Shown: positions 17,250 through 26,835, counted from the first letter of the stretch. The stretch is DNA of 64,000 bases from Gammaproteobacteria bacterium (GCA_013151645.1 JAADHU010000063.1:1-64000), one strand, 5' to 3'. Made by a program: numbers and translations. Notes: generated from the letters alone by a model not told the origin.

Positions 17250-18587
17250 TCAATGAATGTGCATCCGGTACGCAATGACACCGCCAATTGCCATCGGGAT
17301 CGCGAAAAAGAAAAAATTGGCCGACATATCAAAGCCTGCCAATATCAGGTATCCGGCCACCAAGGGCCCCACTACCGCCCCGGAACGTCCCAATCCAATC
17401 GCCCAGCCGATGCCAGTGCTGCGGATTTCAGTGGGATAGACCTTTGCGGCAACCGCATACAGACCGGTGAAGCCGCCTTGCTGCAAGATGCCGATCAACA
17501 GGATCAGCACAAGCAGCAAGTTGAGATGACTTGGCACCATTGCGAATACGATCATGCCCACCGCCGAGGAAACGGACAGCACCAAGATGAGATTGGTCAA
17601 TTTCAGGCGTGTGGACAACCAGCCCAGCAAATAAATTCCTATTACTCCGCCCAGATTGAACAGGAACAATGCCTGGTGTCCGACCGCGGCGTCAAAACCC
17701 GAGTCTTCCATCAGAATCGGGATCCAGCTCATCAGGAAATAGAGCGTGCTAAAACACAGAAAAAACGCGGTCCACAGGGTTAGCGTGATTACGCGCAGTT
17801 CCTTGGAGAGGAGACCAAGCATCGTCTTTACGAGCCCATTGCCCGCAGAGGTGGTGGCGATGGCAACGTCCGGCAGCGCGTCCAGCGTATCCTTTTTCAG
17901 CTTGTTAAGAATGCTGTTGACGCGTTCAAGTGCTTTCGCCGGTCGACGCTCAAACAGGTATTTCAAGGATTCCGGCAGGAGCAGCCAGGCTACCAGCGCC
18001 ATCGCGAGCGTCACGGTGCCGCCGAACCAGAACATGCCGCGCCAGCCGTATTCCGGCATGATGATGCCTACCACGACGGAGGTCATCATCGCCCCCATTG
18101 GATAGCCCGAAGTCACCGCGGCGACGGACAGCGTACGGTACTTGCTCGGACTGTATTCAGCCGCCAGCGTTGCCTGGCAGGCAAGCATTGCACCGGCACC
18201 CATGCCACTGATAAAGCGCAGTATAAGAAATTCCACAAGGCTGGTTGCGTTGGCCGTCAGCAGAATTGAACCGCCCACCATCGCGACACTGATAACGATC
18301 ATCGGCCGCCGCCCGATAAGATCGGACAGCGGCGCCAGGAACATTGCACCAACCATCATCCCGGCCAGCGCGAAACTGAAAATCCAGCCAAGCAAGTCAG
18401 GGGTGAGTGACAACTCCGTCGCTACGGCGCTCGCCACAACCACCATCGTGATAATGTCGAAGCCATCCAGCATGTTGAGAAACAGGCAAAGACCAATGAC
18501 CAGAAACTGTTGCCCGCTAACCGATCCGTTATCAATAACCTCTGCAACGACACTCGCGCTGCTAACCATTCCTGCATCTGCGGACAT
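17250..18587 (-). CDS. MFS aromatic acid:H+ symporter (AAHS type)
   Basis: A 445-residue 12-helix carrier. The helix-1 signature LDGFDIITM and the loop LSDLIGRRP are typical of the aromatic acid:H+ symporter group (PcaK, BenK, MhpT, VanK relatives). It would import an aromatic carboxylate across the inner membrane. It follows the Tat-type TPP enzyme by 109 bases and precedes the IclR gene, fitting uptake of a compound made or released in the periplasm. The substrate itself cannot be read. Confidence 0.85.
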   Translation of the reverse strand: MSADAGMVSSASVVAEVIDNGSVSGQQFLVIGLCLFLNMLDGFDIITMVVVASAVATELSLTPDLLGWIFSFALAGMMVGAMFLAPLSDLIGRRPMIVISVAMVGGSILLTANATSLVEFLILRFISGMGAGAMLACQATLAAEYSPSKYRTLSVAAVTSGYPMGAMMTSVVVGIIMPEYGWRGMFWFGGTVTLAMALVAWLLLPESLKYLFERRPAKALERVNSILNKLKKDTLDALPDVAIATTSAGNGLVKTMLGLLSKELRVITLTLWTAFFLCFSTLYFLMSWIPILMEDSGFDAAVGHQALFLFNLGGVIGIYLLGWLSTRLKLTNLILVLSVSSAVGMIVFAMVPSHLNLLLVLILLIGILQQGGFTGLYAVAAKVYPTEIRSTGIGWAIGLGRSGAVVGPLVAGYLILAGFDMSANFFFFAIPMAIGGVIAYRMHIH

Positions 18588-18696
18588 ACCACCCCCCCTG
18601 TGAGTGTGACTATCTTAAGTAATATAGGTGCAGACGTGTCAGCGAATTTCGCCATCGACCACTAAATGGATGCACGTTCAATCAGAGTAGCAGTGA

Positions 18697-20598
18697 TTAT
18701 AGAGAGAATTCGTCGTGCCAAACCGAGTCCGCACCGCCGAATCTTGTGGCGATCGATACGTCGAGAACATATGCCCGCCCGGTCTGTACACTGGCAAGAC
18801 ACCGATCAATGGCCTCTCCGAGCCTGTCGGGATCGTCAACCCGCTCACCTTGCAGGCCGTAACCTCGAGCTATCTGTACATTGTCGATCTCGGGTGAGCC
18901 CAGGTAACAACCAATGTACTTTCCGCTTGCGGCTGCCCGTTTGCCGTAATTATGCAACGCCCGGCGATTGGCCTGGTAGGCATTGTTGTTCCAGATGACG
19001 ATAGCAACCGGCACTTTATAACGTGCGGCACTCCACAACGCCTGCACGCCGAATTGGAAACTACCGTCGCCGACCAGCAAAGCCACCGCTTTATCCGGCT
19101 GTCCGATTTTCGCACCAATCGCCGCTCCTGTGCCCCAGCCCAGGCAGCCACCGCTCGATGTAATGTGTCTCCTGCCCGGCGTCCCGACCGCAAAATCCAG
19201 GTATTGCCAGACGTACAAATCCGACGTCGCAAGTTCGCATACCACCAGCGCATCGGAAGCCAGGCGCTGATTCAATTCGACGGCGAGTCGCTCGGGCGCG
19301 ATGGGCGCCTGATCCCAGACGGCCGATGCGCGTTCAGATAGTCTCTTGCTGCGTGCTTCATGACCCTCAGCCAGAACCCTGCGGCGTTTTTCGATGCGCA
19401 ATGACGGCAGTTCCCGCGAGCGGACTTCTTCAAGCACGTCCGCAAGTATCAGGTCGCTGCGGCCGACCGCGGCCAGATCAACCGGGTAGTTTCGTCCAAT
19501 CTGTTTTCCATCGACGCTGGTGTGAATGATCGTGGCACCCGACCGCACCAGCGGCGTCGAGGGACGCCTGAACAACGTAAACATGGTCCCGCCGATCGAC
19601 CAGAAAAGGTCATAGTCATCGCTCGGATTCGGGTCGAGACCGAAATGACCACCGTAGTTGGCATGCGTTGTCGGGAAAACAATCGGGCTATGGCTCGCCG
19701 GCACATCGCTCATGACCGAGGCGCCCAGCAACTCGGCAAGCGCAAGCAAATGTTCGGTACCGCCGTATCGGCTTAGCTCGTGGCCTGCGATAAGCAGCGG
19801 AAATTTCGCCGCGATCAGCTTGTCTGCAAGTGCCCGGATGATTTTTCCGTCGGCCCGCAAGCTCACATCCACCGTGGAACGAGCCGGAGGAATGATTTCT
19901 GCTGCGGCGACGGTTTCTTCCCAGAGGTCCTTGGAAAACGTTAGAAAGGTCGGGCCCGAGGGCGGCAGGCGCGATATCAGAAAAGCACGCCTCAGTACTT
20001 CGGGAATACTGTCGCTTGTTAATACATCCCAGTTCCAGCGAGAGTAGGAGCCAGGAAGCATGTGCAGGTTCACCGCTTCCAGAAACGCGTTGCTTCCCCT
20101 GATATCAGTGCTCTGGCGCCCCACCGTTATCACCAGCGGCGTACGATCCTTGAATGAGTTAACCATCTGGCCAAGCGCGTAACTGGCACCGGCGACTGAA
20201 TGAAGATTAACAAAAGCGGTTTTCCCGCAACTTTTCGCGTAGCCGTCGGCCATGGCCACCACCGCCGACTCATGGATCGCCAGGATATATTGCAGTTCCG
20301 GCTTGTCCACCAGCGCGTCGAGGAAACCCACTTCCTCAGAACCACCCAGGCCGAAAACGTAATTCACGTCCCAGTCGCTGAGGAACTCGGCCATCAGCTC
20401 GCCACCGGTCAGATTGCCCAGCGGCCTGGCGTCAACGTTGGAACCCGCTGCATCCCGAGCCAGTACTACCTCTGCCAGCAGGGACCCGGTCGACGCAGCA
20501 AAGCCCAGTGCACCCATGCGGTGCATGAATTTTCGACGCGAAAGCTGCCCTTCCAGCAAAGCCCTAACTGAGTCACTTATTGAAGGAATATTGCTCAT
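18697..20598 (-). CDS. Benzoylformate-decarboxylase-like TPP enzyme with Tat signal
   Basis: A 633-residue TPP enzyme, longer than usual because of an N-terminal Tat signal: LSRRKFMH at 19-26, a hydrophobic stretch, and mature sequence from about residue 52. The catalytic part resembles benzoylformate decarboxylase: GGSEEVGFLDAL with Ser87 (BFD Ser26), HESAVVAMADGYA with Glu110 (Glu47), NLHSVAG with His133 (His70) and FPTTHANY with His312 (His281). The ThDP motif GDGSFQFG starts at 510, with NNN at 537-539. Expected reaction: decarboxylation of an aryl or other 2-oxoacid to an aldehyde. Known members are cytoplasmic, so periplasmic placement is notable. It lies between the TonB receptor and the AAHS carrier. 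Confidence 0.85.
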   Translation of the reverse strand: MSNIPSISDSVRALLEGQLSRRKFMHRMGALGFAASTGSLLAEVVLARDAAGSNVDARPLGNLTGGELMAEFLSDWDVNYVFGLGGSEEVGFLDALVDKPELQYILAIHESAVVAMADGYAKSCGKTAFVNLHSVAGASYALGQMVNSFKDRTPLVITVGRQSTDIRGSNAFLEAVNLHMLPGSYSRWNWDVLTSDSIPEVLRRAFLISRLPPSGPTFLTFSKDLWEETVAAAEIIPPARSTVDVSLRADGKIIRALADKLIAAKFPLLIAGHELSRYGGTEHLLALAELLGASVMSDVPASHSPIVFPTTHANYGGHFGLDPNPSDDYDLFWSIGGTMFTLFRRPSTPLVRSGATIIHTSVDGKQIGRNYPVDLAAVGRSDLILADVLEEVRSRELPSLRIEKRRRVLAEGHEARSKRLSERASAVWDQAPIAPERLAVELNQRLASDALVVCELATSDLYVWQYLDFAVGTPGRRHITSSGGCLGWGTGAAIGAKIGQPDKAVALLVGDGSFQFGVQALWSAARYKVPVAIVIWNNNAYQANRRALHNYGKRAAASGKYIGCYLGSPEIDNVQIARGYGLQGERVDDPDRLGEAIDRCLASVQTGRAYVLDVSIATRFGGADSVWHDEFSL

Positions 20599-20716
20599 AC
20601 CCGGAGTCTCGACCCAACGCGAATTAACAGGCGGTGCCTGGCCTTCTTCCGGACAGCATCGACCGACTCGTCCCGCGCCTCATCGGCCCGGACGTCCCGC
20701 TCGCGAAATCGCTCGA

Positions 20717-23116
20717 TCAGAAACTGATCGAGGCCCGTAACGCGATAGATCGAGTTTCTTCAATGTTGGTCGTAAGCACCGCGGACCCGGAGAGTGTTGA
20801 CGCATTGACGAAGGCATAGACGATCTCATTGGTCAGGTTTCGGCCAATGAGCGCAAGCGTCCAGGGATGGTCGCCAGCCATCGATGCCAGCACCAGGCTG
20901 GCGTCGATTCGATTGGTGGCACCCTGAAAAGCCAGTGGATCACGCTCAATGGACATGAACTGGCTGCTACTGCGAAGGTATTTCGCCGACATCGTCAGTT
21001 CCATATCGCTGCCCACCGGAAAGGTGTAATCCGCACCGAGAACCGAGGAAAATTTCGGCGCCACGGGCAATCGCTGACCGCCAAGATCCTGGACACCGGA
21101 GCGTTGGCCGGCCGAAATGCCAACATTGAAACAGCCGGTACCGGTCTCGACCTGGCTCAGATAACAGGAACCAATGAATTGGTCGTATTCCGTATCGGTG
21201 TACGCCGCAACAAGATTTAACGTCAGGCCATCCGCCGGTGTCGCCCACAAGAGGTCAATTTCGGCGCCCGCGCTGGTGGCGTCCGCGGAAGCCACCACCT
21301 GCTGAATCAGCACGGGGTCGTTGGCTGAAACCTGCAAGCCATCCACGTTGGTCTGATAAATCGTCCAGTTGAATCTGAAGGAGCCATCCAGCAGCAAATG
21401 TCGACCACCCAGCTCATAGTTGATTGACTCTTCTTCGCCGAAGATGAAACTGGCGGGGTTGCCAGCACCCCGGAGATCGAAACCACCCGACTTGAAGCCG
21501 GTCGCAGTGCTCAGGTAATACTGATTGTTGTCATCGGCGGCATATCGCAACGCAACGTTGTAAGAAACGTTGGTGTCGTCAATGCTGCCAGTGATGGGTG
21601 CGCCCGGCGTCATGCCGTCATTGCCCATCGTGCATGCTGACAGTGGCACCGTCGGCGTGTTGCAGGCAACGGGGGCGTTGTTCAGATCGCTGGTATAAAC
21701 TTCACCCACTATCTGTGCCTTGGAGCCGGTACGTTCTTCATTGGTCACGCGGGCGCCCAATGTGAGAGTGACCTGGTCCGTAAAGTTGTAGTCAACCTGG
21801 CCGAAGGCTGCCACGGAATCGGTCTCGGACTGTTGAAATTCGTTGCGGGAAACAGCCGGATTAATGGCCGGCACCGGCGGACCGATGGCCGCAGCGATCG
21901 CGTGGAAGGACTGCGTTGCATTGAGATCGCCGGTAAAATACATCAGGCCGGCGACGTAATCCAGCAAGCCGGAATCCGTACTGCCGTTCAGGCGAATTTC
22001 CTGATAGAACTGCTCGTAGTCTTCTGTGTTCTCAATGCTCACACGTTCCGTCGGCCTTTGATCGCCACTGAAAGTATCGTTAACTTCGTAGCTGGTGTAC
22101 GCCGACAGGGAGGTAACGGTGAAGTTGTCGAATTCGGCCGTCAACGTCACGCCCATTAAGTCGGACTGCAGCGTGAAGGGCTCTCTTGAGTTAAACACGG
22201 CACCACCGGGTGTCAGTCGCCGCAGATCGGCCGTTGAATTCCGGTCGCTCGGGCCACTGCAGTCGAAACCAATACTCTCTGCTCGACCGATCGATTGAGG
22301 GGGTCCCGCAGGCGGTTGGTATTCGAGGCAACCCGCAATCACCCGCGCCTTGCCCTGACGATCGAAGTCGGTGCGCTGATACATCAACTCGGCGGTTACC
22401 GCTTCGCTCAAGTCGATATCGAGCATAACCCGTGCCGTCAGATCCTGGCTTTGTTGCAGGTCATCACCGGTAACGCTGTTTTTCACCCAGCCGTCCGTAT
22501 CCCGGTAATTGACGACGGCTCTGCCGCGAATGCTGTCGCTGAACGGCCCGGATACCATGCCTTCGACCTCGAAGCCCTGGCTCGCCTGAAAATTGTATTG
22601 CGACGAAACGGTCGCTTCGAATTCTTCGGTGGGCCTGTTCGACGTTATATTGATGGCACCGAGTGATGTATTTTTGCCAATGACGGGACCCTGAGGTCCT
22701 TTGAGAACCTCTACCTGAGCCACATCGATGAGCGCACTGCGACCCAATCGGCTGCGGGTTGAGAAGTAGCCATTGAAAACCTGACCGACGCTGGGCTCGA
22801 AATGGATACCGCTGCCGAAGGTACCGAGACCACGCATGAAATAGAGGTCAGACGCACCGGCGGCCTGAATATAGCTGAAATTCGGCGTATAGGGCGCGAG
22901 TTGCTGCAGATCGACAATGCCCTGTTCGGCAATCAGTGCACCACTTACCGCTTGAATGGAAATGGGTACATCCTGCAATGATTCTTCCTGCTTGCGCGCC
23001 GTCACGATAATTTCTTCAAGTGCCTCGGCCGCTGCAAATCGGCAAGGTACAAGAGCAAGAGTAAACGCAATCGCCGTCATACAGGCAATGCTCAGTAACG
23101 TGGAAAAAGCTCTCAT
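20717..23116 (-). CDS. TonB-dependent outer-membrane receptor
   Basis: A 799-residue receptor with a signal peptide (about 1-30, ending FAAA), a TonB-box-like EEIIVTARK just after it, a plug domain (about 45-155; LKGPQGPVIGKNTS) and a beta barrel ending in Phe (RASISF). It resembles the large receptor group that sphingomonads and marine gammaproteobacteria use for bulky carbon compounds rather than for siderophores alone. It heads a minus-strand run with the Tat-type decarboxylase, AAHS carrier and IclR regulator. A TetR-type palindrome lies 181 bases upstream of the start. The substrate is probably an aromatic compound, by context. Confidence 0.88.
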   Translation of the reverse strand: MRAFSTLLSIACMTAIAFTLALVPCRFAAAEALEEIIVTARKQEESLQDVPISIQAVSGALIAEQGIVDLQQLAPYTPNFSYIQAAGASDLYFMRGLGTFGSGIHFEPSVGQVFNGYFSTRSRLGRSALIDVAQVEVLKGPQGPVIGKNTSLGAINITSNRPTEEFEATVSSQYNFQASQGFEVEGMVSGPFSDSIRGRAVVNYRDTDGWVKNSVTGDDLQQSQDLTARVMLDIDLSEAVTAELMYQRTDFDRQGKARVIAGCLEYQPPAGPPQSIGRAESIGFDCSGPSDRNSTADLRRLTPGGAVFNSREPFTLQSDLMGVTLTAEFDNFTVTSLSAYTSYEVNDTFSGDQRPTERVSIENTEDYEQFYQEIRLNGSTDSGLLDYVAGLMYFTGDLNATQSFHAIAAAIGPPVPAINPAVSRNEFQQSETDSVAAFGQVDYNFTDQVTLTLGARVTNEERTGSKAQIVGEVYTSDLNNAPVACNTPTVPLSACTMGNDGMTPGAPITGSIDDTNVSYNVALRYAADDNNQYYLSTATGFKSGGFDLRGAGNPASFIFGEEESINYELGGRHLLLDGSFRFNWTIYQTNVDGLQVSANDPVLIQQVVASADATSAGAEIDLLWATPADGLTLNLVAAYTDTEYDQFIGSCYLSQVETGTGCFNVGISAGQRSGVQDLGGQRLPVAPKFSSVLGADYTFPVGSDMELTMSAKYLRSSSQFMSIERDPLAFQGATNRIDASLVLASMAGDHPWTLALIGRNLTNEIVYAFVNASTLSGSAVLTTNIEETRSIALRASISF

Positions 23117-23296
23117 TGGTCAACACCCCGTTCGAAATTCGCGAAATTTATCAAATGATTTTTCACAACCACCCAGGACAGGCATCTCTGGTGTGGTGCT
23201 GATCTCACTGTGATGCCTGCTTGTCACAAGCGGTCAAACAGTAAGAAAAGCTGTACCCCCCCAGGTGACAGACCGTATTCTGTATGAAGTGAACTA

Positions 23297-23308
23297 TACC
23301 GTACAGTA
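23297..23308. promoter_or_regulatory. Putative TetR operator, copy 1
   Basis: TACCGTACAGTA fits TACNGTACNGTA, a palindrome apart from the N positions. The same pattern occurs at 25605-25616 in the TetR promoter region. It lies in the 271-base gap between the aldehyde dehydrogenase stop and the TonB receptor start, so it could control the receptor. An AT-rich run (ATTATTATTA) follows it. Nothing else identifiable is in this gap. Confidence 0.5.
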
Positions 23309-23387
23309 CTATTATTATTATGGTGGAACGCGGGTTAATGTCAAGGATCGTTCCGTTATTGCCGTCGGCGCCGCTTTTTACGGCTTT

Positions 23388-24863
23388 TCAGGGCAGGTCC
23401 ATCACCTGGCAAATGTTCTTGAGCTCCGTGTGAAACTCCATGGCGTGTGCCCCGCCCTCGCGACCGATACCGGACTCGCCGAAACCGCCAAACGGTGTGC
23501 GCAAATCGCGAATCATCCAGCCGTTGATCCAGCAAACACCGGCATTGAGTTCCTCGACGACCCGTCGGCAACGCGGTGTATCTGTAGACCAGACCGTCGC
23601 CGCCAGTCCGTAACGACTGTCGTTGGCCAGGGCGATTGCAGCATCATCGTCATCAACGGGCACAACGTGGCAACAAGGCCCGAATATTTCCTCTTTCACC
23701 GCAAGACCGTCCTCGGGCAGGCCTATCCAGATGGTCGGTTCAATCCAGGCGCCTCGCACGAAATCGTGTTCCATCTCTGGAACGCCCCCGCCCGTCACCA
23801 CCTCTGCGCCTTCGGCTTCAGCCTGGCGATAACATTGCAGGACTTTCTCTCGGTGTTCATGACTGACCAGCGGTCCCATCGTGGTCGCCGATGATCGGGG
23901 GTCTCCCAGAACCTGACCCTCGGCACAGCGCTTGAGCCCGGCAACAAATTCATCGTAGATCGACCGACTGACGTAGACCCGTTCGGTTCCCAGGCATATC
24001 TGACCGCTGTTGTAGAACACCGACGCCGCTGTACCGGCGATGGCGGCATCCAGGTTGCAATCATCCAGGATGATGGCAGCATTCTTGCCGCCGAGTTCAA
24101 GTGATACATCGCGAATGCCAACCGCAGCAGCCTGCATGATCGCGGTTCCGGTAGTGGTCTCGCCCGTGAAATTGATGGCATTGATGCCGGGGTGGCACGT
24201 AAGGAACTCGCCCGCAGACTCCGCGCCAAAACCGTTCACTACATTCACAACGCCGGCGGGAAAGCCCGCGTCGACAAAAACCTGACCGAGCATGCTCGCC
24301 GTCGACGGTGTCTCTTCGGATGGTTTCAAAACGACGGTATTACCCCACGCCAAGGCCGGTGCCAGCTTCCAGGTCGCCATGATCAGCGGCAGATTCCATG
24401 GACAGATGGCCGCAATAACCCCTTTGGGCACACGCTGTGAGTAGTTGTACGCCTGACGCCCGTCGGGTGTCTGCGTATCGAAGGTCTCGGGCTCGGACGG
24501 CCGGGATGCAATATCGGCAAACGCGCGCAGCTGCTGCGCCCCTCGCGGAATCTCAATCGCACTGACCGCGGCGATCGGGTGACCGCTATCGGCGATTTCC
24601 GCGGCAATAAACTCGTCTTTGCGAGACAAAATCAGATCGCAGGCCTTGCGCATCAGGTCATGCCGGTTCTCCGCGCTCATCCGGCTCCACGGACCATCGA
24701 GGGCACGGCGCGCCGCAGCGACGGCATCATCGATATCGTCAGCGGATGCCTCATGCACGATGGCCGCCAGATCGTGCGTCGCTGGATTCGGCACCTCGAA
24801 AGTCGATGCCGATTCCCTGTACTCACCGTCAATAAAATTCTTTACCTGTCGTGCCGCGGTCAT
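23388..24863 (-). CDS. Aldehyde dehydrogenase, hydroxymuconic-semialdehyde/HpaE-like
   Basis: A 491-residue dehydrogenase with PWNLP (Asn of the oxyanion hole), NFTGETTTG, LELGGKNAAI with the general-base Glu, and FYNSGQICLG with the nucleophile Cys. Length and motifs match the group that includes 2-hydroxymuconic and 5-carboxymethyl-2-hydroxymuconic semialdehyde dehydrogenases (HpaE), as well as betaine aldehyde dehydrogenases. Its start overlaps the TetR stop by four bases (ATGA). In this window it is the best candidate for the HpaE step missing from the hpa region, or for oxidising the aldehyde made by the decarboxylase at 18697. Which of these holds is unresolved. Confidence 0.85.
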   Translation of the reverse strand: MTAARQVKNFIDGEYRESASTFEVPNPATHDLAAIVHEASADDIDDAVAAARRALDGPWSRMSAENRHDLMRKACDLILSRKDEFIAAEIADSGHPIAAVSAIEIPRGAQQLRAFADIASRPSEPETFDTQTPDGRQAYNYSQRVPKGVIAAICPWNLPLIMATWKLAPALAWGNTVVLKPSEETPSTASMLGQVFVDAGFPAGVVNVVNGFGAESAGEFLTCHPGINAINFTGETTTGTAIMQAAAVGIRDVSLELGGKNAAIILDDCNLDAAIAGTAASVFYNSGQICLGTERVYVSRSIYDEFVAGLKRCAEGQVLGDPRSSATTMGPLVSHEHREKVLQCYRQAEAEGAEVVTGGGVPEMEHDFVRGAWIEPTIWIGLPEDGLAVKEEIFGPCCHVVPVDDDDAAIALANDSRYGLAATVWSTDTPRCRRVVEELNAGVCWINGWMIRDLRTPFGGFGESGIGREGGAHAMEFHTELKNICQVMDLP

Positions 24864-25561
24864 TTTTCCACACTACCTTTTCGAGGCCGACGGCTCTTTC
24901 GACCTGATGAGTCAAAGGCTTCCAGAAAGCGGTCGACGACGTGAGCGGCCCGGTGTTGTCTTTCTTCGGCCGTCGGTGAAGTTGGCCGTAAATACAGCTG
25001 CGCGATATACCAGTGATGCAGCAACATGCCAATGAAAAACTCGGCCGATTCATCCGCACTGCTGATGTCCAACAGCTTGCGGCTGTTCAACGCCTGCATG
25101 TATTCGACCAGCAAGTCGTGGCTCCGCTGAGGTCCTCGCTCGTAGTACAAGCTTGCAATATCAGGGAACCGTTCACGCTCGGCGATAATCAGCCGCAACA
25201 GTTCACGATGCCGTTTGGAAAACACCACGCGCATTCGCTGCTCTGCGAATGTGGTGAGCGCTTTGCGAATATCGTCGGACGGCTCGAGCTCCGGTTCATC
25301 CCTGTTCGAAACCACGCCATCGACGACGGCACGAAATAATGCGCCCTTGGTCGGAAAGTAGCTGTAAAGCGTGGCCTTGGACCCCCCGGATCGCTCGACA
25401 ATGGCATCAATAGACGTTTCGCCGTAGCCTTCCTTGAGGAACAATTCGGTCGCGGCTTTCAGTATCCTGGCCTGTCTTTCCTGACCTCGGGTTGATGCCG
25501 GCTCGGCACCCGTGCGACTATGAGTTGCCTTGCGGCGCATTTTTTTGTTGGCTTTTTTCAT
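24860..25561 (-). CDS. TetR-family transcriptional regulator
   Basis: A 233-residue regulator with a basic N-terminal tail and a TetR helix-turn-helix at about 30-80 (AATELFLKEGYGETSIDAIV, then SKATLYSYFPTK). The ligand domain is C-terminal. It overlaps the aldehyde dehydrogenase start and is divergent from the OsmC-DUF3179-LigAB-P450 operon, 98 bases away. A TACNGTACNGTA palindrome sits in that gap and another before the TonB receptor. It probably represses all three units until a ligand binds. The ligand is unknown. Confidence 0.88.
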   Translation of the reverse strand: MKKANKKMRRKATHSRTGAEPASTRGQERQARILKAATELFLKEGYGETSIDAIVERSGGSKATLYSYFPTKGALFRAVVDGVVSNRDEPELEPSDDIRKALTTFAEQRMRVVFSKRHRELLRLIIAERERFPDIASLYYERGPQRSHDLLVEYMQALNSRKLLDISSADESAEFFIGMLLHHWYIAQLYLRPTSPTAEERQHRAAHVVDRFLEAFDSSGRKSRRPRKGSVEK

Positions 25562-25604
25562 CGAATTTCACCTCGTTATGCTCATATTGTATCAGGTCGA
25601 AATG

Positions 25605-25616
25605 TACGGTACAGTA
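25605..25616. promoter_or_regulatory. Putative TetR operator, copy 2
   Basis: TACGGTACAGTA matches the 23297 site at 11 of 12 positions, within a longer symmetric context (GTACGGTACAGTAC, 25604-25617). It lies midway between the divergent starts at 25561 (TetR) and 25660 (OsmC). This is where a self-regulating TetR repressor normally binds. Confidence 0.6.
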
Positions 25617-25659
25617 CGTTTTGTTTCGATCAACACGATGAACGCAGACAGGACGCGGC

Positions 25660-26835
25660 ATGACCACCTCAACTCAGAGTCCGGGCGCGCCACTAGCGTA
25701 CCAACTCTCTAACACAGACGGGTTACCGGAAGCGGCGCAACCGACCGCCAATGGTTCGACAATACGAACCTACGCGCGGGCGCTTGAGGGCATGCAGAAA
25801 GAAGCCATCATCTGCTGTGGCCGCGACAAACCGGTATGGCGTTTGATTTGCGACGAGGGACATTACCTTAATGGTACGGACCTGGCGCCACCGCCGCTTG
25901 CGTTTTTTTCCGCCGGAATGGCGTCGATATTTACATCGGTCATTGACGACGAGTTAAGTAAATCCAATTTCAAACACAGCAATCTGATTGTGGAACAGGA
26001 TGCTTACTACGCGATGGACGGTTCGGCGTTGCGTGGCACGATGAAAGCGACCGCGGATTCGGTCGTACTGCGCATCAGTTCAGCCAGCGACATCACTGAC
26101 AAAGACATGGCCGATCGACTGTCCGCCGCGATTTCGCGCACAGTGGTGGAATCGCTGATGCAAACTTGTCTTACCGATACGTTTTCCATTAACCGAAATG
26201 GTGCAGCAATGTCGACCGGCGATGTTCACCCGTCAAGCGCACCGGACCCGGGCGACCCGGATTGGATATTTGAGCACAGCGGTGCCTCCGCGGTGCAACG
26301 CAATGAGGAGGACATCATTGCGAAACTCAAATCGGCTGAAACGGTATTCCATGCTCATCATGGGGTCGGCGCTGCCCTTAAGGAGCAGCAAAGGCGGACA
26401 TTGCTGATTCGCTCACAAGTTACCTTGCGCGAAGACGGGTTGCAGAAGATCCGCGTCCAGATCCATCGGCCTGTTGGCAGTGTCTTTCAATTCCTCGTGG
26501 ATGAATCTTCTAGCGGGGGTGGGGGTCGCGCGCCCGACGGCCTGTCACTAGTCGCAGCGGGAATCGCCTTTTGCTACATGACTCAACTGGGCCGATACAT
26601 ACAAATTGCCCGAAAAAACGTGCATCACTACAGCGTCGTTCAGGACACGCATTTCGATCTCGCGAGCGGCATCTCGTTTCCGGTGGATACCCATGTGTAT
26701 TTACAAAGCGGTGAGGATGAATCGACTTGCAGAAAAATCGTTGATATGGCCGAGCAAACCTGTTTCTTGCATGCGGCCTGTAGAATGTCGAACAAGACGA
26801 AGCTGACCGTCGAGACCCGACGTGTCAGCGAATAG
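25660..26835 (+). CDS. Tandem OsmC-domain protein
   Basis: A 391-residue protein that I read as two OsmC-like domains. The first (about 45-175) has LAPPPLAFFSAGMASIFTS, without a Cys at the usual first site. The second (about 230-388) has APDGLSLVAAGIAFCYM and AEQTCFLHAACR, so two Cys sit near the positions used by Ohr/OsmC peroxidases. Single-domain OsmC proteins of about 140 residues reduce organic hydroperoxides as dimers; here one chain could mimic a dimer with one active site. It is the first gene of the DUF3179-LigAB-P450 operon. A role against peroxides formed during ring cleavage is inferred. Confidence 0.72.
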   Translation: MTTSTQSPGAPLAYQLSNTDGLPEAAQPTANGSTIRTYARALEGMQKEAIICCGRDKPVWRLICDEGHYLNGTDLAPPPLAFFSAGMASIFTSVIDDELSKSNFKHSNLIVEQDAYYAMDGSALRGTMKATADSVVLRISSASDITDKDMADRLSAAISRTVVESLMQTCLTDTFSINRNGAAMSTGDVHPSSAPDPGDPDWIFEHSGASAVQRNEEDIIAKLKSAETVFHAHHGVGAALKEQQRRTLLIRSQVTLREDGLQKIRVQIHRPVGSVFQFLVDESSSGGGGRAPDGLSLVAAGIAFCYMTQLGRYIQIARKNVHHYSVVQDTHFDLASGISFPVDTHVYLQSGEDESTCRKIVDMAEQTCFLHAACRMSNKTKLTVETRRVSE

